From Seiridium cupressi (taxonomy: Eukaryota > Ascomycota > Sordariomycetes > Amphisphaeriales > Sporocadaceae): a DNA stretch of 64,000 bases. Position 1 is the first letter of the stretch. Every line of letters begins with the position of its first letter. Shown here in pieces: positions 1 through 11,133 of the stretch. The position numbers were made by a program, and so were the translations under genes. The stretch lies in contig JARVKI010000041.1 of NCBI GenBank assembly GCA_036674765.1, forward strand, positions 124,001-188,000, in the 5' to 3' direction. The notes under the pieces were generated by a model that saw only the letters and a list, made by a program, of their open reading frames with translations, was not told where the DNA came from and ran no database searches.

Positions 1-91
1 AGACGTCGCTGACCGGAAATAACGCCTGTGCCATCTACACCAACAGAATTTAGACACCATGCCTCATTATACTGGTTCAAGGATGAAAGCA

Positions 92-1813
92 TCAAGCCTT
101 CTCCCGCCGTCTAATCATAACCTCGAGTCCCTTGCCCTTAGGAAAACAAGCAAACCACTCATGATACGCCTTCCAATCTTCATCGGTGGTATTGTACAGC
201 GTCATGTTAAAGCCGGCCCTGGGACTGAAGATTCGCGCGACGGTACAATACAAGTCCATAGTCGCGAGCTCCATACCAAGACACAGACGCGTGCCCCGTC
301 CCCAAGGGATCAAGTACTTGTTTAGTGCCTTGCGCCTCTCGGGGCTCTCCCAGCGTCCTGGCAGAAATTCGAGAGGCTGCTCGAATATGGTCGGGTCATT
401 GTGCACGTCTTGACAGGTTGTAGAGATGCTCGTCTATGCTCGATAGGTTAGCGTCTCTCCCACGTATGGCCCATGTGATATGCGTGAGTTGACTTACGCC
501 GGCGGGAATAATCCATTCTCTGTACTTCAGGTCCTGCGTCTCGCACACACGGGGTAGACGTGACGGTGTAGGGTTTGCGAGTCTCAGACCCTCGTTGACC
601 ACCCCTGTCAGAAATGGAAGCTCCTTAAGCTTGGTGTAGTTTACGGGGAATCCGGACTCTGCCTCGGCGGTGGCAAGCTCTTGCTTGAGCTGCGCGAGCA
701 TGTTAGGGTCCTTGAGGAGGCAGGCGGTGATGCAGACCAGAACGCTGGCTGTTGTCTCTGTGCCGGCCATGATGACACTGCGAGTTTCGGAAAGGAGGCG
801 CAGGAAAGTCTTTTCCTCTGCAGGAAGAGGCGATTGCAGCACTGTCTGTACCATATCGACTTGCTCGCCCGGCACAGGCTCGGCCTTATTCATGGAGCGC
901 TGAACACAGCTTGCCATCATCTTTCGAGGCTTGTCAGCTTCGCCCGACTTTCAATGTTTGGGTACTTAGAGCTCACCTCCTTCATCCACTTCACTCGCCT
1001 GAAGGAAGGGTTCATCTTTATCGAGAAGCTCTCCGGAATGCTATGCATAAGAGGAATGAACAAACCAAAGCTGTGCCGGCTCCACATGCTTGCCCTGACC
1101 ACTGTACGGACAGTGAGGTTGAATTCATGGTCGAATGTGGGCTCGTCCAGATGACCGAAAGGCTTTCTGAAACAAAAGCCGGTGGCAATGTCCGTGGCCA
1201 AACATCGGAAGGCATCACTCAAGCTGACCACAGTGCCCGAGGCAGCATTTAGTCGATTGCAAAGCTTGTCGATCTGTCCCTGTGCCTGAGGCTGGAACTT
1301 CTGAATGCTCGTGGAAGCAAAATAGCTGTTCAGAGGAGCTCGGCGCTGCTGGTGCAGGGCATGGGACTCGGCCGAGTTCGTGCTGGGGAACATGCCGAAG
1401 AAGCGCAGATAATACCATCTCGGCTTAGCAGCTTTAGAAGAATACTTGTACACTCCATTCCAGTCCGAGTCGTTGATGTGCACTTCCCAGGGGTTGATGC
1501 GTACGATAGGACCTAGTAAAGGCCTTGTCAATACGAGGCTGTTCAGTTACCAGAAAAAGGCGAACTTACCGTATTTCCGGTGCATCTCCTCGATCTCTAC
1601 CCAATATCTGCCACCGCCATCCTTGAAAACTTCGTAGTAGGTCTCGTACAGACCAGTTGCAGCTGCGAGTTTTGGTCCCGGGAATGAGGAAAGAGGATGG
1701 AGCGTGAGGCGGTACACGACGACCAAGAGCGTAGAAACCAGCCCACCTACAAGGAGAAAACCCCCAAGAGAATAAGCGCCCAAACCGTATGGAAGGGCAG
1801 AAAGCAAAGTCAT
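92..1813 (-). CDS. Cytochrome P450 monooxygenase (ER-anchored)
   Basis: Heme-thiolate monooxygenase. Four exons give 514 aa: 1813-1570, 1512-977, 920-498 and 433-92; introns are 57, 56 and 64 nt. Seen in the sequence: an N-terminal membrane anchor (about residues 10-35) followed by the proline-rich hinge [11 protein letters not shown]; the I-helix oxygen-activation motif AGTETT (312-317); the K-helix ExxR pair E370/R373; FLPGRW as the PERF region; and the heme loop [10 protein letters not shown] with Cys452, where Trp replaces the usual first Phe. The start is the first ATG; upstream in-frame triplets are only near-cognate. The C-terminal tail resembles fungal P450s of the trichodiene-oxygenase-like or benzoate-hydroxylase-like groups (a family memory, not a search). 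No synthase or partner reductase lies nearby, so the substrate cannot be inferred. Confidence 0.93.
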
Positions 1814-3870
1814 GATTGCGACAGCCGATAGTCCGGCGATGTGTATGCCACAAATTGAAGACCCAGAACAAAATCCCAAGGCTCGGGGCACCAATGGTCT
1901 TTTCAAGATCTCTGCCGGATATTCCAAGCCACCAGGAAACACGTCGACGCATGTTCACAACAAGTCGTCGGACTTCATGCCTTGGGGGAATGCGATGGGT
2001 TCCGGGGCCTGGTCACTTGCATATGCGGACCGAATCGGGCAGTGACTTACTGACACGCATCGCAACTCCCAGAAAGCAAATACGGAAATGTAGCCTCGGC
2101 TTTGAGCTTTAGATCGCCGCTCTAGTTAGTGCTGGAGAGAAGCGTGAGTCCGTTATCGTATGTTGATCTCCACCAAGTCTTAAGGGCCTCCGAATTGGGG
2201 TTCATATCTGGCTATAGAGTTCCTTCGGAGGCAGTGTGGCTCTGCTGAACCGTGTCTGATTGGCAACTCCGCTCTAAGTTGAACCTTGAACATGATCCAA
2301 TCGTGTGAGTTGGAACCCCGACGGCGGACAAGCATGCAACCCAACCTCCCTTCCTAGTTTTAGGGGAAGGCCAGAGGCTTACTTAATTAGATTTATCCGC
2401 TTTGGAAGGATTGCTAAGCCTATACATGTAGGGCCCTCCGTGTCTGCTGTGCAAACTAATCCATGCTTTTCCTGTTGTTGATCTGGTGGTACTCTTATTT
2501 GATTCCTCAGTTCAATTCCGCGGAGCTGTATGCTCTGCAACGGTCCGAAGCTCAAGCTCTGTACCGCTGTTGAAACAAATCGTTCCGTCTTTTGACACCG
2601 GCTTAAGTAAATTGAAGAGTGGGAGATCTAAGCCATGGCAGACGGCTTCATTGCGTCCCGACCAAGACAAACGCCGGCTGCCCCCCACATTTCAACGTTT
2701 ATGTTGTGCATCCACACTTCGGATGTCCGGGGCTTAGGGACATGGTCTCAAGGCAAGTAAACGCGAATCAGTTTGTATGGTTACTTACAATTATGGTTTA
2801 TTTCTTGACCGCGACATTGCACATTGATCCGGTATGTAAGCACGGTGATACTCAGCACGCCGATCGGCCTGGGGTACTCACAAGGGGAGCCGTCCTGTTT
2901 TGAGTGGTACATTTATTATTAAATAGGTACATAGCAAGAGGTCAGAGCGAGTAACTGCACACTTCTCTTAAGGCGCACTAATTTCGAGATAATATAACTC
3001 AACAATATAATGAAACTAATTTTTTAAAACAATACAAGATTATGGGGTATAGAGTAATTAATCCCAACACAAATTTTGAAGATTTTACGATTTTTCCTCA
3101 GTTTTTATTATAGATACTCGTTGATTTCTTACCGAAATATGTGGAAGCGTGCATTTTCCCATTCTGACCTCCTGATAGGTCCAATGGACATACGTTCCCC
3201 GGCAGTCGGATGCAACATGCATACACTTGCATTAGCCCGTTAGCGGATCGACGATCAAACTGCTTATACCTAATCAGGGCTGACAGACGCAGCCAAGGCA
3301 CCAATGGCAAAAGGCAAAAGCAACGGCACCACGCAAATTAGTGGTCGATATTGCTAGAAATATCGGGGCCCGCATAGAATTTATCGCCGATTGATTTTTT
3401 CTCTTAGGGATTTTATAAGGTTTGATATCAGCCTCATAATGATTCATCACCCTGACAGCGGGAGCTTTTCATAATGGGGTATAAGGCAACTACACACTCT
3501 GCACCTACTCTACGGTATCGCTTCGCGAGCCCTGTATACTATTACATACATATATACATGACCATCACTAGCAACAGTTCGTGTCACAGCACAAGTTCCA
3601 TGTTCTTCTCAGACCAATCCTCGCTGGTATGAAGTGGGAACTAGAAGAGATATCAGCGATGTGAAAAGATGGAAATCGAGTATCGGAGTCTGTCTTACTT
3701 GTACTAGAGGAACTCGAGACTGGAGGGGCAGAGAGGGCCAGTGGGCTCACAGTAGTAAATCAGCGGCCGTCGGAGCATGTCCTTGAACACAAACCCGCGA
3801 ATCCATTCCAACAAGATCTGATGTAGATTCTAGCGCTACGTCTGACATGTACCTTGGGGGAGAATACATA

Positions 3871-3891
3871 CATATATATATATATATATAA
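3871..3891. repeat. (AT)n microsatellite
   Basis: About ten AT units in a row, preceded by two ATAC units. It is a simple sequence repeat in non-coding DNA, probably length-polymorphic between strains. Confidence 0.9.
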
Positions 3892-4317
3892 ATCGCTCGG
3901 TCCCGCGCTGTTGAATTTGAAACAAGTACTAAGTCATACTCAAAATTCCCCGCGAATGTCAGCGATGTTACTTACAGCAAGCCCCACTAGAAAAGAATTG
4001 AGGTGTATGCTTGAGCTATCGGATTATTACGGCTGCCTGGATTCTGGCTTAAAGGATGGCGTTCCCTCAGCCTTAGCATGGCTGGGCGAAGCGTGAAGAC
4101 TGGGGCGCTCACAAAGATGAGATACTAAGACTTTACTGCGTGGAAGACAAGCCGTTCCACAGAGTCATCAAAATCATGCGACAGAAGTACAACTTTCGTG
4201 CCACATGTGTCGAAATATAACACCCTCTTCTGCTCCAGCCGTTATCTTCTTCGCTGACTATCCATGAGGGTTAAAATGTACAAAGACGGTTTCAAGCGGT
4301 AGCGACTTCGTTAGAAC

Positions 4318-5189
4318 ATGCCAACAGGCGACGCGCTGGTCATTCGGCGTCAGGTTGATAGAGGGAGTGCAATATTGCCGGTGGTCCAAGGTTGTGACGG
4401 TTATGAGCTCGGGTCCGAACAATCAAAAGCTGTCGTTAAACGAGTCAATCACCAGGCGCCTCGGATCACGAAGTCACCGGACGACTGCGTCCACGAGAAT
4501 ATCGCGCATGCAGTTCTAGCTCACTCGAAGGGTGCGCTTGACAACAAATAGTGGGATCTCACAAGACGCAACCTTGCGAGTAGCGAAACTAGTCCGTGGG
4601 GAAAGAAACTCGCAGCTGCGGCCATGGACATTGGTCAGCAGCGAGATGTCGCCCGCGATTTCAAGACTCTCGACAAGTGTTGCGCATAATTTCAAACCAT
4701 TGTGCGACAAAACGACCCCCTTCTACTAATTAGCACTAGCATGTGCGTTCTTGTACTGACACATCATGTCGACAATAATATCGCACTGTTGTTCTGGAGA
4801 TATGGAGCTGACATGACCAAGATCCAGCTTGGCATAGGCCATTCAGTGGCGACTTTGTGGGAGGGCGTCCAATCAACGAGTCCCAGACAGTGGATGATGC
4901 AATCGAGACGGTTGTCTGCAGGGCGCAGTTCGATGTCTTCCGCGATAGAGTTGGTCCTGGAAACACCTTCGTCATTCAGGTGATGACCAGGACTACAAAA
5001 TACTTGAATAGATTGTACCTCATTCCGACTCCTCGATTAATTGACATTGCCCAGGCCCTCGTCAGGGAGCTGGAAAACAACTCGAACCCTGCAGAAACGG
5101 CTTCGCATTATTACTGTAACTGGACGCGGTCGATACTCGCGGCGCCTCTGTCCACCAATAAGCAAACCCCATGGCGGGAGCAGTCCTAG
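4318..5189 (+). pseudogene. Possible decayed gene, family not recognised
   Basis: Three consecutive plus-strand stretches of about 70-110 codons look protein-like but lie in different frames: 4318-4551 with an ATG, 4532-4729, and 4857-5189 without an ATG. The last contains a plausible mixed hydrophobic and charged segment ending near RLIDIAQALVRELENN. An intron-like signal (TACTAATTAG followed by CACTAG) occurs at about 4.73 kb, but I could not join the pieces into one model. It could be a relic with frameshifts, a poorly resolved multi-exon gene, or chance open frames. I do not recognise the family. Confidence 0.2.
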
Positions 5190-6329
5190 ACGTGGTCGGC
5201 CATTGGCACAAGCACAGCGGCCTAACCTAAACGATGGCTTCGTCGCTGACTGTTTGAGAATACGAGAGGAGAATAAAGCGCAGAAGGATGTATCTGCAAA
5301 AGGCGTTGGCTGGAGCCGTGGTGCAGAGGTCTCCGATGAACTCCGCTCGTTGGTAGAAACGTACACCGCTGTAGAAGATATTCACCGACAGGAACGACAT
5401 TAAGGCTGCGAATATAATATGCAGTGTCAGTATCGTAGAGCAGTAGTATATGCTTGATAGTGTTAAAGGATGAAATGCACATCTCCTATAGATGTCTGTG
5501 AGGCTAAGATGTCATAGGCCTAAATGGGAGTTGGTGTGGTTTCCCATTTAATTCATTGCTTGCAGTTCATCCCTGAGGTAAAGCTTAAGACCACCCAAAC
5601 TAAGCTTTGTGGGAAACATGCCGTGTATTCGATATTGTCGTCAACGATACCCGACTACTTGTGTGGCCGCCAAGTGGACAGAGTTCCATTACTGCAATGC
5701 TCGAGCCTTATCACGCATATATGTAATCTTGATTGTCTGGACGCGTGGAGAAGATAGCTTTTTCTTTTGAGATAAACATTTGACGGGTTTGGCGCGTGCG
5801 TGCACGTCTTACCGCAAGATGCTGCGAATTCATCTGGTCTGGCTGTGCTCTTTCGATGGCATGTCACTTGTAGGGCTCCAAGCCTCGGGTTGAAGCGGGT
5901 CGTAGTTACAATGTAGTGCATCTTCCAGGCAGAGCACGTGAGCGGATCGCCGGCAACAGGCGATGTGATCCACCACAACTTAGTGGCTCTTGGCTGTTTT
6001 CCATCACGGCAGCCACCGCCACAAAAACAGGGCGCAGCACACGATCAACGATTGGCGCCCCGGCACTTCTGCAGCGCGTTTCAGCACGAGACAAGGGAAT
6101 TGCAGGGAAAGGGGGTCCCGGGGGACCATTGATCGCATCTGCGTCCACGTCAGCCAGCGGCAGTGCCGACAGACCACGAGAAAAACCTCGTGACAGGGAA
6201 TGTCGCCAACCTCATGATAAACTCGGGGTTCGTTCTTCTGGCGATCCTCTCATGTAATCCATTGTTCTTCATCAATTTCCACACTCGTTCTGATATTCGT
6301 TCCGACATTCGTTCCCATTGTTTACCCCA

Positions 6330-7357
6330 ATGGCTCCCATAAACAACAAATCCGGTGTCTTTGCCGGACAGCTAGTGCGAAGCGCCAGGGCCGCCGTTGT
6401 CGTTGCCGGCCCGGAAGTCGCTAAACTCGCCACCTGGAATGTTCTATCGCGCCGCGATCTCAGTGTCTCGAGCGACGCACAGAAAGTCACACTTGGCATA
6501 ATCGCCGTCTATGTCGTTGTAATTGCCATACTATGGAACCTACCATACGTGCGGTGGAGTCTATGGCCCTTCAAGGTAACCTCCCCCTATCTGCCTTGTG
6601 ATCCGAGGCGAGGAACTAACCATCGTGCCTTAGATGCTGGTTATTGCTTTCCATGAATTTGGACATGCGATTACTGCTGTGTGCACTGGAGGCCGCGTCA
6701 AATCGATATCGCTTGATCCGCGCGAGGGCGGCGTGACGCACATGGTTGGAGGGAAAAGCGCCATCACGCTGCCTGCTGGTTATCTCGGCTCTTCACTTAT
6801 TGGCGCTCTGCTCATTTTCTGCGGCTTCGACATCGTCGCCAGCAAAGTAGCCAGTATTGTTCTGGGCGTGTGCTTCCTCCTCACGCTCTGGTGGGGCAAG
6901 AGGGATTGGTTGACGGTTCTGACCGTCTTGCTGGCTGTCGGGCTCATTGTCGCCTGCTGGTTTATCGTTCATGCTGAGCCACTGCGGTTTGTCGTCGTAA
7001 GTCTCGCGACTGCAGTACCACATCGTATCCAAGCTAACATGATTTCTAGCTCTTTATTGGTGTCATGTCATCATTATACAGTGTCTGGGATATTGTGAGT
7101 TAAGACAACAGGCACTTCAGCAGCCAACTTGACTAATTGCTCCCCAGTGCGATGACCTGATTCTACGCAAAGTGAATAGTTCTGACGCCAGTGTTTTTGC
7201 ACAGCGCTATGGAGGCTCTTCTCAATGCTGGGGCATCATGTGGTCAATCATATCCGTATTATTTATGGTGGCCGGTATCATTGCGGGCATTGCTGCATTC
7301 CCGGAATCTTTTGCTCAACAGGAGAAGGACTCGGAGAATTTCATACCGACTCGATAG
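6330..7357 (+). CDS. M50B-like membrane zinc metallopeptidase
   Basis: Predicted multi-pass membrane protein of the peptidase M50B-like family. Four exons give 287 aa: 6330-6575, 6634-6996, 7050-7094 and 7148-7357. The zinc motif HEFGH lies at residues 89-93, right at the start of exon 2, with His89, Glu90 and His93 as expected metal and catalytic residues. Hydrophobic segments precede it (GIIAVYVVVIAILW) and follow it (about 130-200), with another near the C terminus (WSIISVLFMVAGIIAGIA). The junction of exons 3 and 4 restores the conserved segment SVWDICDDLI, which would supply the third zinc-binding acidic residue in this family. Exon 3 is only 45 nt. Members are widespread in fungi and plants, but their substrate is poorly known. 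The frame closes perfectly through all three introns, so this copy looks intact. Confidence 0.88.
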
Positions 7358-8422
7358 GGTTCAGTCTTTTGATTCCGATGAGGTGCGAGTCTGCTTGCTT
7401 AGAGATCAGGTTTTGTGACAGTTGGAAAACTTCAGTTTACTAGATTTACAGAGATACCCATGATTGAAGTTTATTTTCATTCTTTCTTCGAAAAATACTT
7501 GAGGCCAGGCAATGGAGCTACGCATAAAACAAGAGTTTGATCACGTGTCACAGAAAGTTGGAGTGAATCACCAATGATGTGTCTCTGAAGTGCTTGATTA
7601 ACTATCATACAATGACGCCGAACCTCCGGACCCCGGGTGAATTCCAAAAGCCCGAGACTGAAGGAAAGCCTCTCCCAAACGTCAAAGAAAGAGGCTCCCT
7701 GCCCAAATCCAAAAGTCGAGTTGCACGGTAAGCAGAGCTCTGGACGCCCGGCATCAGAAAGGATGCGTAGCGGAGAAGACCATGTTTTTCCGTCTTTTTT
7801 CTCTATTTCCTCCTGATTTTGGTGTGCGAAGAAGAGACTCGTCGGTCCCAACTTGGCGAGTGCCCACCAAGGATGATCCGCGGACCCTCCACCTGGTTGT
7901 ACATGCGGGCGATGTTGTCTCAAAAGAACTCCTAAGAGCTCGAGCCGGTTCAACGCCGACTGGTGACCACCTTCCACTCCTCCCTGTGTCCCTGTGCGAC
8001 GAAAGACCCCCCTTTCCCTGCACCACCATGCCAATACCATGCTCAGAACCCCTGGCCAGGCCAATACTATCAGAAGCCACATTCCCCCCTCGTGGGCTAC
8101 CTGCTGCTCCAGTCCCTGACCGGTTAACAGGCATGCCCGAAGGTAAGGCAGGGCATGTCCACTTCCGAGACGCGTGAGACCCCCCCCTTCGAAGATCCAA
8201 GGCGGCGTGAGACACTTGATGTAGGTCTTCAAGGCCTTGCGCACCCCAATGCTCTAGCCAGAGCAAACAAAAAACGACGGGCTGTCCATGGTGAAATCCT
8301 GCAGGACCTCGAGCCATGTGACCAACAACGCGTTGTGTCGTATCGTACGACAAAAAAAGACACAAAGACAAAGTCAAAGGACACTGACGCTGGGTGTTGT
8401 GTTCCAAGTTAAGCAAAGTTTC
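7358..8422. other. Intergenic tract with overlapping long open frames but no supported gene
   Basis: At about 7.75-8.4 kb several frames on both strands stay open for 130-250 codons. The two longest minus-strand frames (7477-8244 and 7754-8416) begin at GTG or TTG rather than ATG, and no frame shows a recognisable domain. The tract is GC-rich, which alone can keep frames open. It may hold the 3' UTR of the gene starting at 9193, or an old decayed gene. Confidence 0.4.
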
Positions 8423-9193
8423 TCAAGCCTTGACCCTTTGGTGGTGAGGTCTGGGGCGAGAATTGCGGCAGCTATCATGGTGGTGGTGTTGCTTCTTGCC
8501 CTGGACCCCCTTGGTAGAGTGGGCCTTGGGCTGCGAGCGACTCTTCTTCGGTCCAGTAGGTGATTGGATTCGAGAGGAAGAGTGCTGCGGTTGCGCGGTG
8601 CTCGGGCGTCCCCGATGGCCGGCAAGGGAAGCGATAGCGCGGCGCTTTGCCAGCTCCATACGGAGCTCCTTGGACATTGACCACTCGTCGATGTCCATGT
8701 CAGCGGTTGATGCAGGCGTGCTACGCACGGCAGATGGCTTCTCGGATGAGACACCAGAGCGGTGAGCTTCCCAGTTGGTGGTGGGGTCAGCTTGCTTCCG
8801 CCGTCTGGCTTGGGTGAGGATCTCATCGAGGTAGACATCTAGCAGAGGTCCCGCATCTGTCATGACTTTGTCTTTCGTCCCCACTGCCTTGGAGCGGCGA
8901 TGGGAGCGGGAATTCTTCTCCTTGTGATGAGAAGTGACGTTCTTCCGCTCCCAGGCTCCGACGATCTCCTCGAGACCAGAGTCGACAGGCTTGGGGATGA
9001 CCACCTCCGTAGGAAGACCAGGCTGGCCGGACTGAGTCAGGCACATTTGGATATCCTGGGTCCACATCGATGTCTTTTCCATGCCGGCGACAAGAGTCGC
9101 CAGTGAGCTCTGGAAGTCCTCAACGTCCATCTTCTCGGCCTGATTTGGTGCAGGGCACGAGAAGGAAAAGCGCGGAGTGTTGAAGACAGACAT
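8423..9193 (-). CDS. Hypothetical basic, disordered protein (256 aa)
   Basis: Not recognised. It is a single exon with a true ATG at 9193 and 256 codons. The first 90 residues contain short helical stretches (MDVEDFQSSLATLVAGMEKT). The rest is dominated by Ser, Arg, Lys and His and by low complexity: SHHKEKNSRSHRRSKAVG at about 88-105, an acidic-hydrophobic patch DVYLDEILTQARRRK at about 118-132, and a Lys/His-rich tail ending in QRVKA. Such composition suggests a disordered nuclear or nucleic-acid-binding protein, but that is inference only. No signal peptide or membrane segment is seen. A continuous frame with ATG supports a real gene; the absence of any known domain keeps confidence moderate. 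Confidence 0.5.
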   Translation of the reverse strand: MSVFNTPRFSFSCPAPNQAEKMDVEDFQSSLATLVAGMEKTSMWTQDIQMCLTQSGQPGLPTEVVIPKPVDSGLEEIVGAWERKNVTSHHKEKNSRSHRRSKAVGTKDKVMTDAGPLLDVYLDEILTQARRRKQADPTTNWEAHRSGVSSEKPSAVRSTPASTADMDIDEWSMSKELRMELAKRRAIASLAGHRGRPSTAQPQHSSSRIQSPTGPKKSRSQPKAHSTKGVQGKKQHHHHDSCRNSRPRPHHQRVKA

Positions 9194-10371
9194 GATGAAC
9201 TGTTAGTTTGTCGAAAATTAGAAGCTTGATGTACGCAAGCAACTAAAAAGCTGTAGAAACGGTAGGTGGAGTAATGGGAAAATTGCAGAGAATCAGTTGT
9301 GTGAAAGTGATGCTGTATCCTTGAGACGTGGACGAGCACTGGTAAGCTTTGAACAATGAAGTCTGCTCTCTGGAGTGTGAAACCGACGGCAAGAGGAAGA
9401 AAAGAAAAATCGAAATCTGGGGGGATGGGCCGGCTTATATATTCGAAATCTCACCCGAACGAACGCAATTACCCTCAGAATGCCTCAAAAGACAACCAGA
9501 GTGCGTGGACTGGGATGGTTTGTGGTTAGATCGGGTCATAAAAATCAACATTCAAGGAAAACTCTATTGCGGAAAGCTACATGAAGTCGCGGTTAAAGAG
9601 TCGTACGTTGTCAACATGCGATGGAAAGGAAACAGTCTATGTCAATAGGATAATCGTTCTGCTCAGACTAGACTGTATAACTCTCACAAGGAAAGAAAAT
9701 AGTCAGGCGGTTCCGAAAAGTGAAGCACTACAATATCAACTTTTACCTTACTCGAAGAGGGCTTCTGAACTCTCACAGTTTCTCGAAACCAATGGAACTG
9801 GGCGCCTGACTCTTTGAAGAAGCCTATAATTGCTCGCAATTTGCTCAAACGCGGGCCCGGGCCCGAAGCTCGTATCATACATGCTAGCCCCTTTCTGTGA
9901 TCCACATATGGTGAGCTATACTTGACTTTGGATTTCTCAGTCATATCACACGACGATTCGGAACCTCCAAAGTTCCTTTGGTAGAACAAATCCTAAATCC
10001 CAATATCATCCATACAGGAGTTTCTCTTCCGAGCTTTTAAGGACATTCTGAACCCTTCTTCAGAATTTGAATCATCATACGAAAAGTCTGTCTTAGAGCC
10101 AAAGTCTATGTAGAGGATAAGACTTGGCCCCTGCATCCCAGATTGGGCCATAATAGAACTCGGGCCATTTGTGATTTCCATATGCCTTCATGCGCGTGTA
10201 ATAGACCCCAAAAGAAACAGAATCGATCATTCAGCGCGCGTCGTAGAGAAAGACCTCAGAGTCAGAATGTCTAGTACGAGGAAAGAAAAAAACAGGAATG
10301 GAACCCGTGAGTAACTTTATGATGCATGCGTATTTGTCCGGCGAGGCGATGAAATTCAACCTAACCTCTAG
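9194..10371. other. Intergenic tract, no supported gene
   Basis: Small open frames occur on both strands, for example 62 codons with ATG at 10181-9993 (-). None has a domain, and the longest plus-strand one (9349-9648) starts at TTG. The first part should carry the promoter of the gene starting at 9193. Confidence 0.5.
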
Positions 10372-11133
10372 TTAGTCCTTAGAATTAAACACCTGTTGCC
10401 TGTGCCGTCTCTCGAGTTTAATAGACTTTGGGAAAGCAGTCTTTAGCCACCACTGTCCTTCGTTCCATCTCCACTCTTTTACCTCACGATGCCGATACTG
10501 ATCGGAGCAGGTGACACGTCCACAGCGATGCGCAAGCCTGGGAACGAACCACATCTGCTCCTCGCGTGCAAAATAGTATTTGACCGCCTGTGCGCACACG
10601 TCATCCAAATCTTCGCGGAGCATGTCCCACCACGAGTAGTCATCCTGGGGCCTGTAATGCAGTCGGACGATACGCTCCTTGATATTCTCCACATCGGCCG
10701 AGATGCGTGCAACCTCCCTTTTGGTGAAGAAGAGCTGGAGGAGTGGCACGTAGCGGTCGGATGCCGTGGGAGGTAGATTGAGCACGTTGATAATTGGGGC
10801 TAGCGAAGCATCGGTCTTCAGAATATTGACGAAGTGAAAATTGCACGTAGCTTCTTTGCTGATCGAGCGTATAGCGTTGATGACCACTGGCTGGCAGTAC
10901 GGTTTCAAGAACTTGTTCGGATTGGAGCGCCATTCTGGATTTTGCTGGACCTTCACTGTCGGGAAACTGGAAGCTTTAGTTGCTGGGTTGCATTCCTGTG
11001 CTGACGGCTGTTCTGCTTTCTCTTGCTTCTTCCAAAACAGAAGTTTCGAGGGCATACTCTTTGGTTGCATGTTGGGTACTGGAGTGGCCCAGAGTGCCCG
11101 AGGAGCGTCGGTAGCGTGCTTGCGCTGAACCAT
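10372..11133 (-). CDS. Hypothetical protein, tryptophan-rich C-terminal half (253 aa)
   Basis: Not recognised. It is a single exon with ATG at 11133 and 253 aa. The N-terminal 75 residues are basic and probably disordered. From about residue 80 the sequence looks folded, with predicted helices and aromatic motifs including YSWWDMLREDLDDVC (about 163-177), EEQMWFVPRLAHRCGR (about 190-205) and EWRWNEGQWWLKT (about 218-230). There is no signal peptide or membrane span. The clustered Trp residues and two Cys near His may mark a small conserved fold specific to fungi, but I know of no named family. It is co-oriented with the hypothetical gene at 8.4 kb, about 1.2 kb upstream of it. Confidence 0.55.
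   Translation of the reverse strand: MVQRKHATDAPRALWATPVPNMQPKSMPSKLLFWKKQEKAEQPSAQECNPATKASSFPTVKVQQNPEWRSNPNKFLKPYCQPVVINAIRSISKEATCNFHFVNILKTDASLAPIINVLNLPPTASDRYVPLLQLFFTKREVARISADVENIKERIVRLHYRPQDDYSWWDMLREDLDDVCAQAVKYYFAREEQMWFVPRLAHRCGRVTCSDQYRHREVKEWRWNEGQWWLKTAFPKSIKLERRHRQQVFNSKD

Larger units (their letters stand above)
1814..6329. other. Gene-poor tract between P450 and M50B peptidase
   Basis: No complete gene can be supported here. About 2.9-3.1 kb is AT-rich and resembles decayed repeat DNA. An (AT)n microsatellite lies at about 3.87 kb. Coding-like fragments in changing frames occur at 4.3-5.2 kb (separate entry). The last 400 bases should hold the promoter of the peptidase gene at 6.33 kb; I see no clear TATA box there. 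Confidence 0.6.

Noticed and set aside
7477..8244. 255-codon open frame on the minus strand
   Set aside because: It begins at GTG, has no domain, is overlapped by equally long frames, and the last third reads like non-coding sequence.
9349..9648. 100-codon plus-strand frame
   Set aside because: Starts at TTG, lacks an early ATG and has no recognisable domain.
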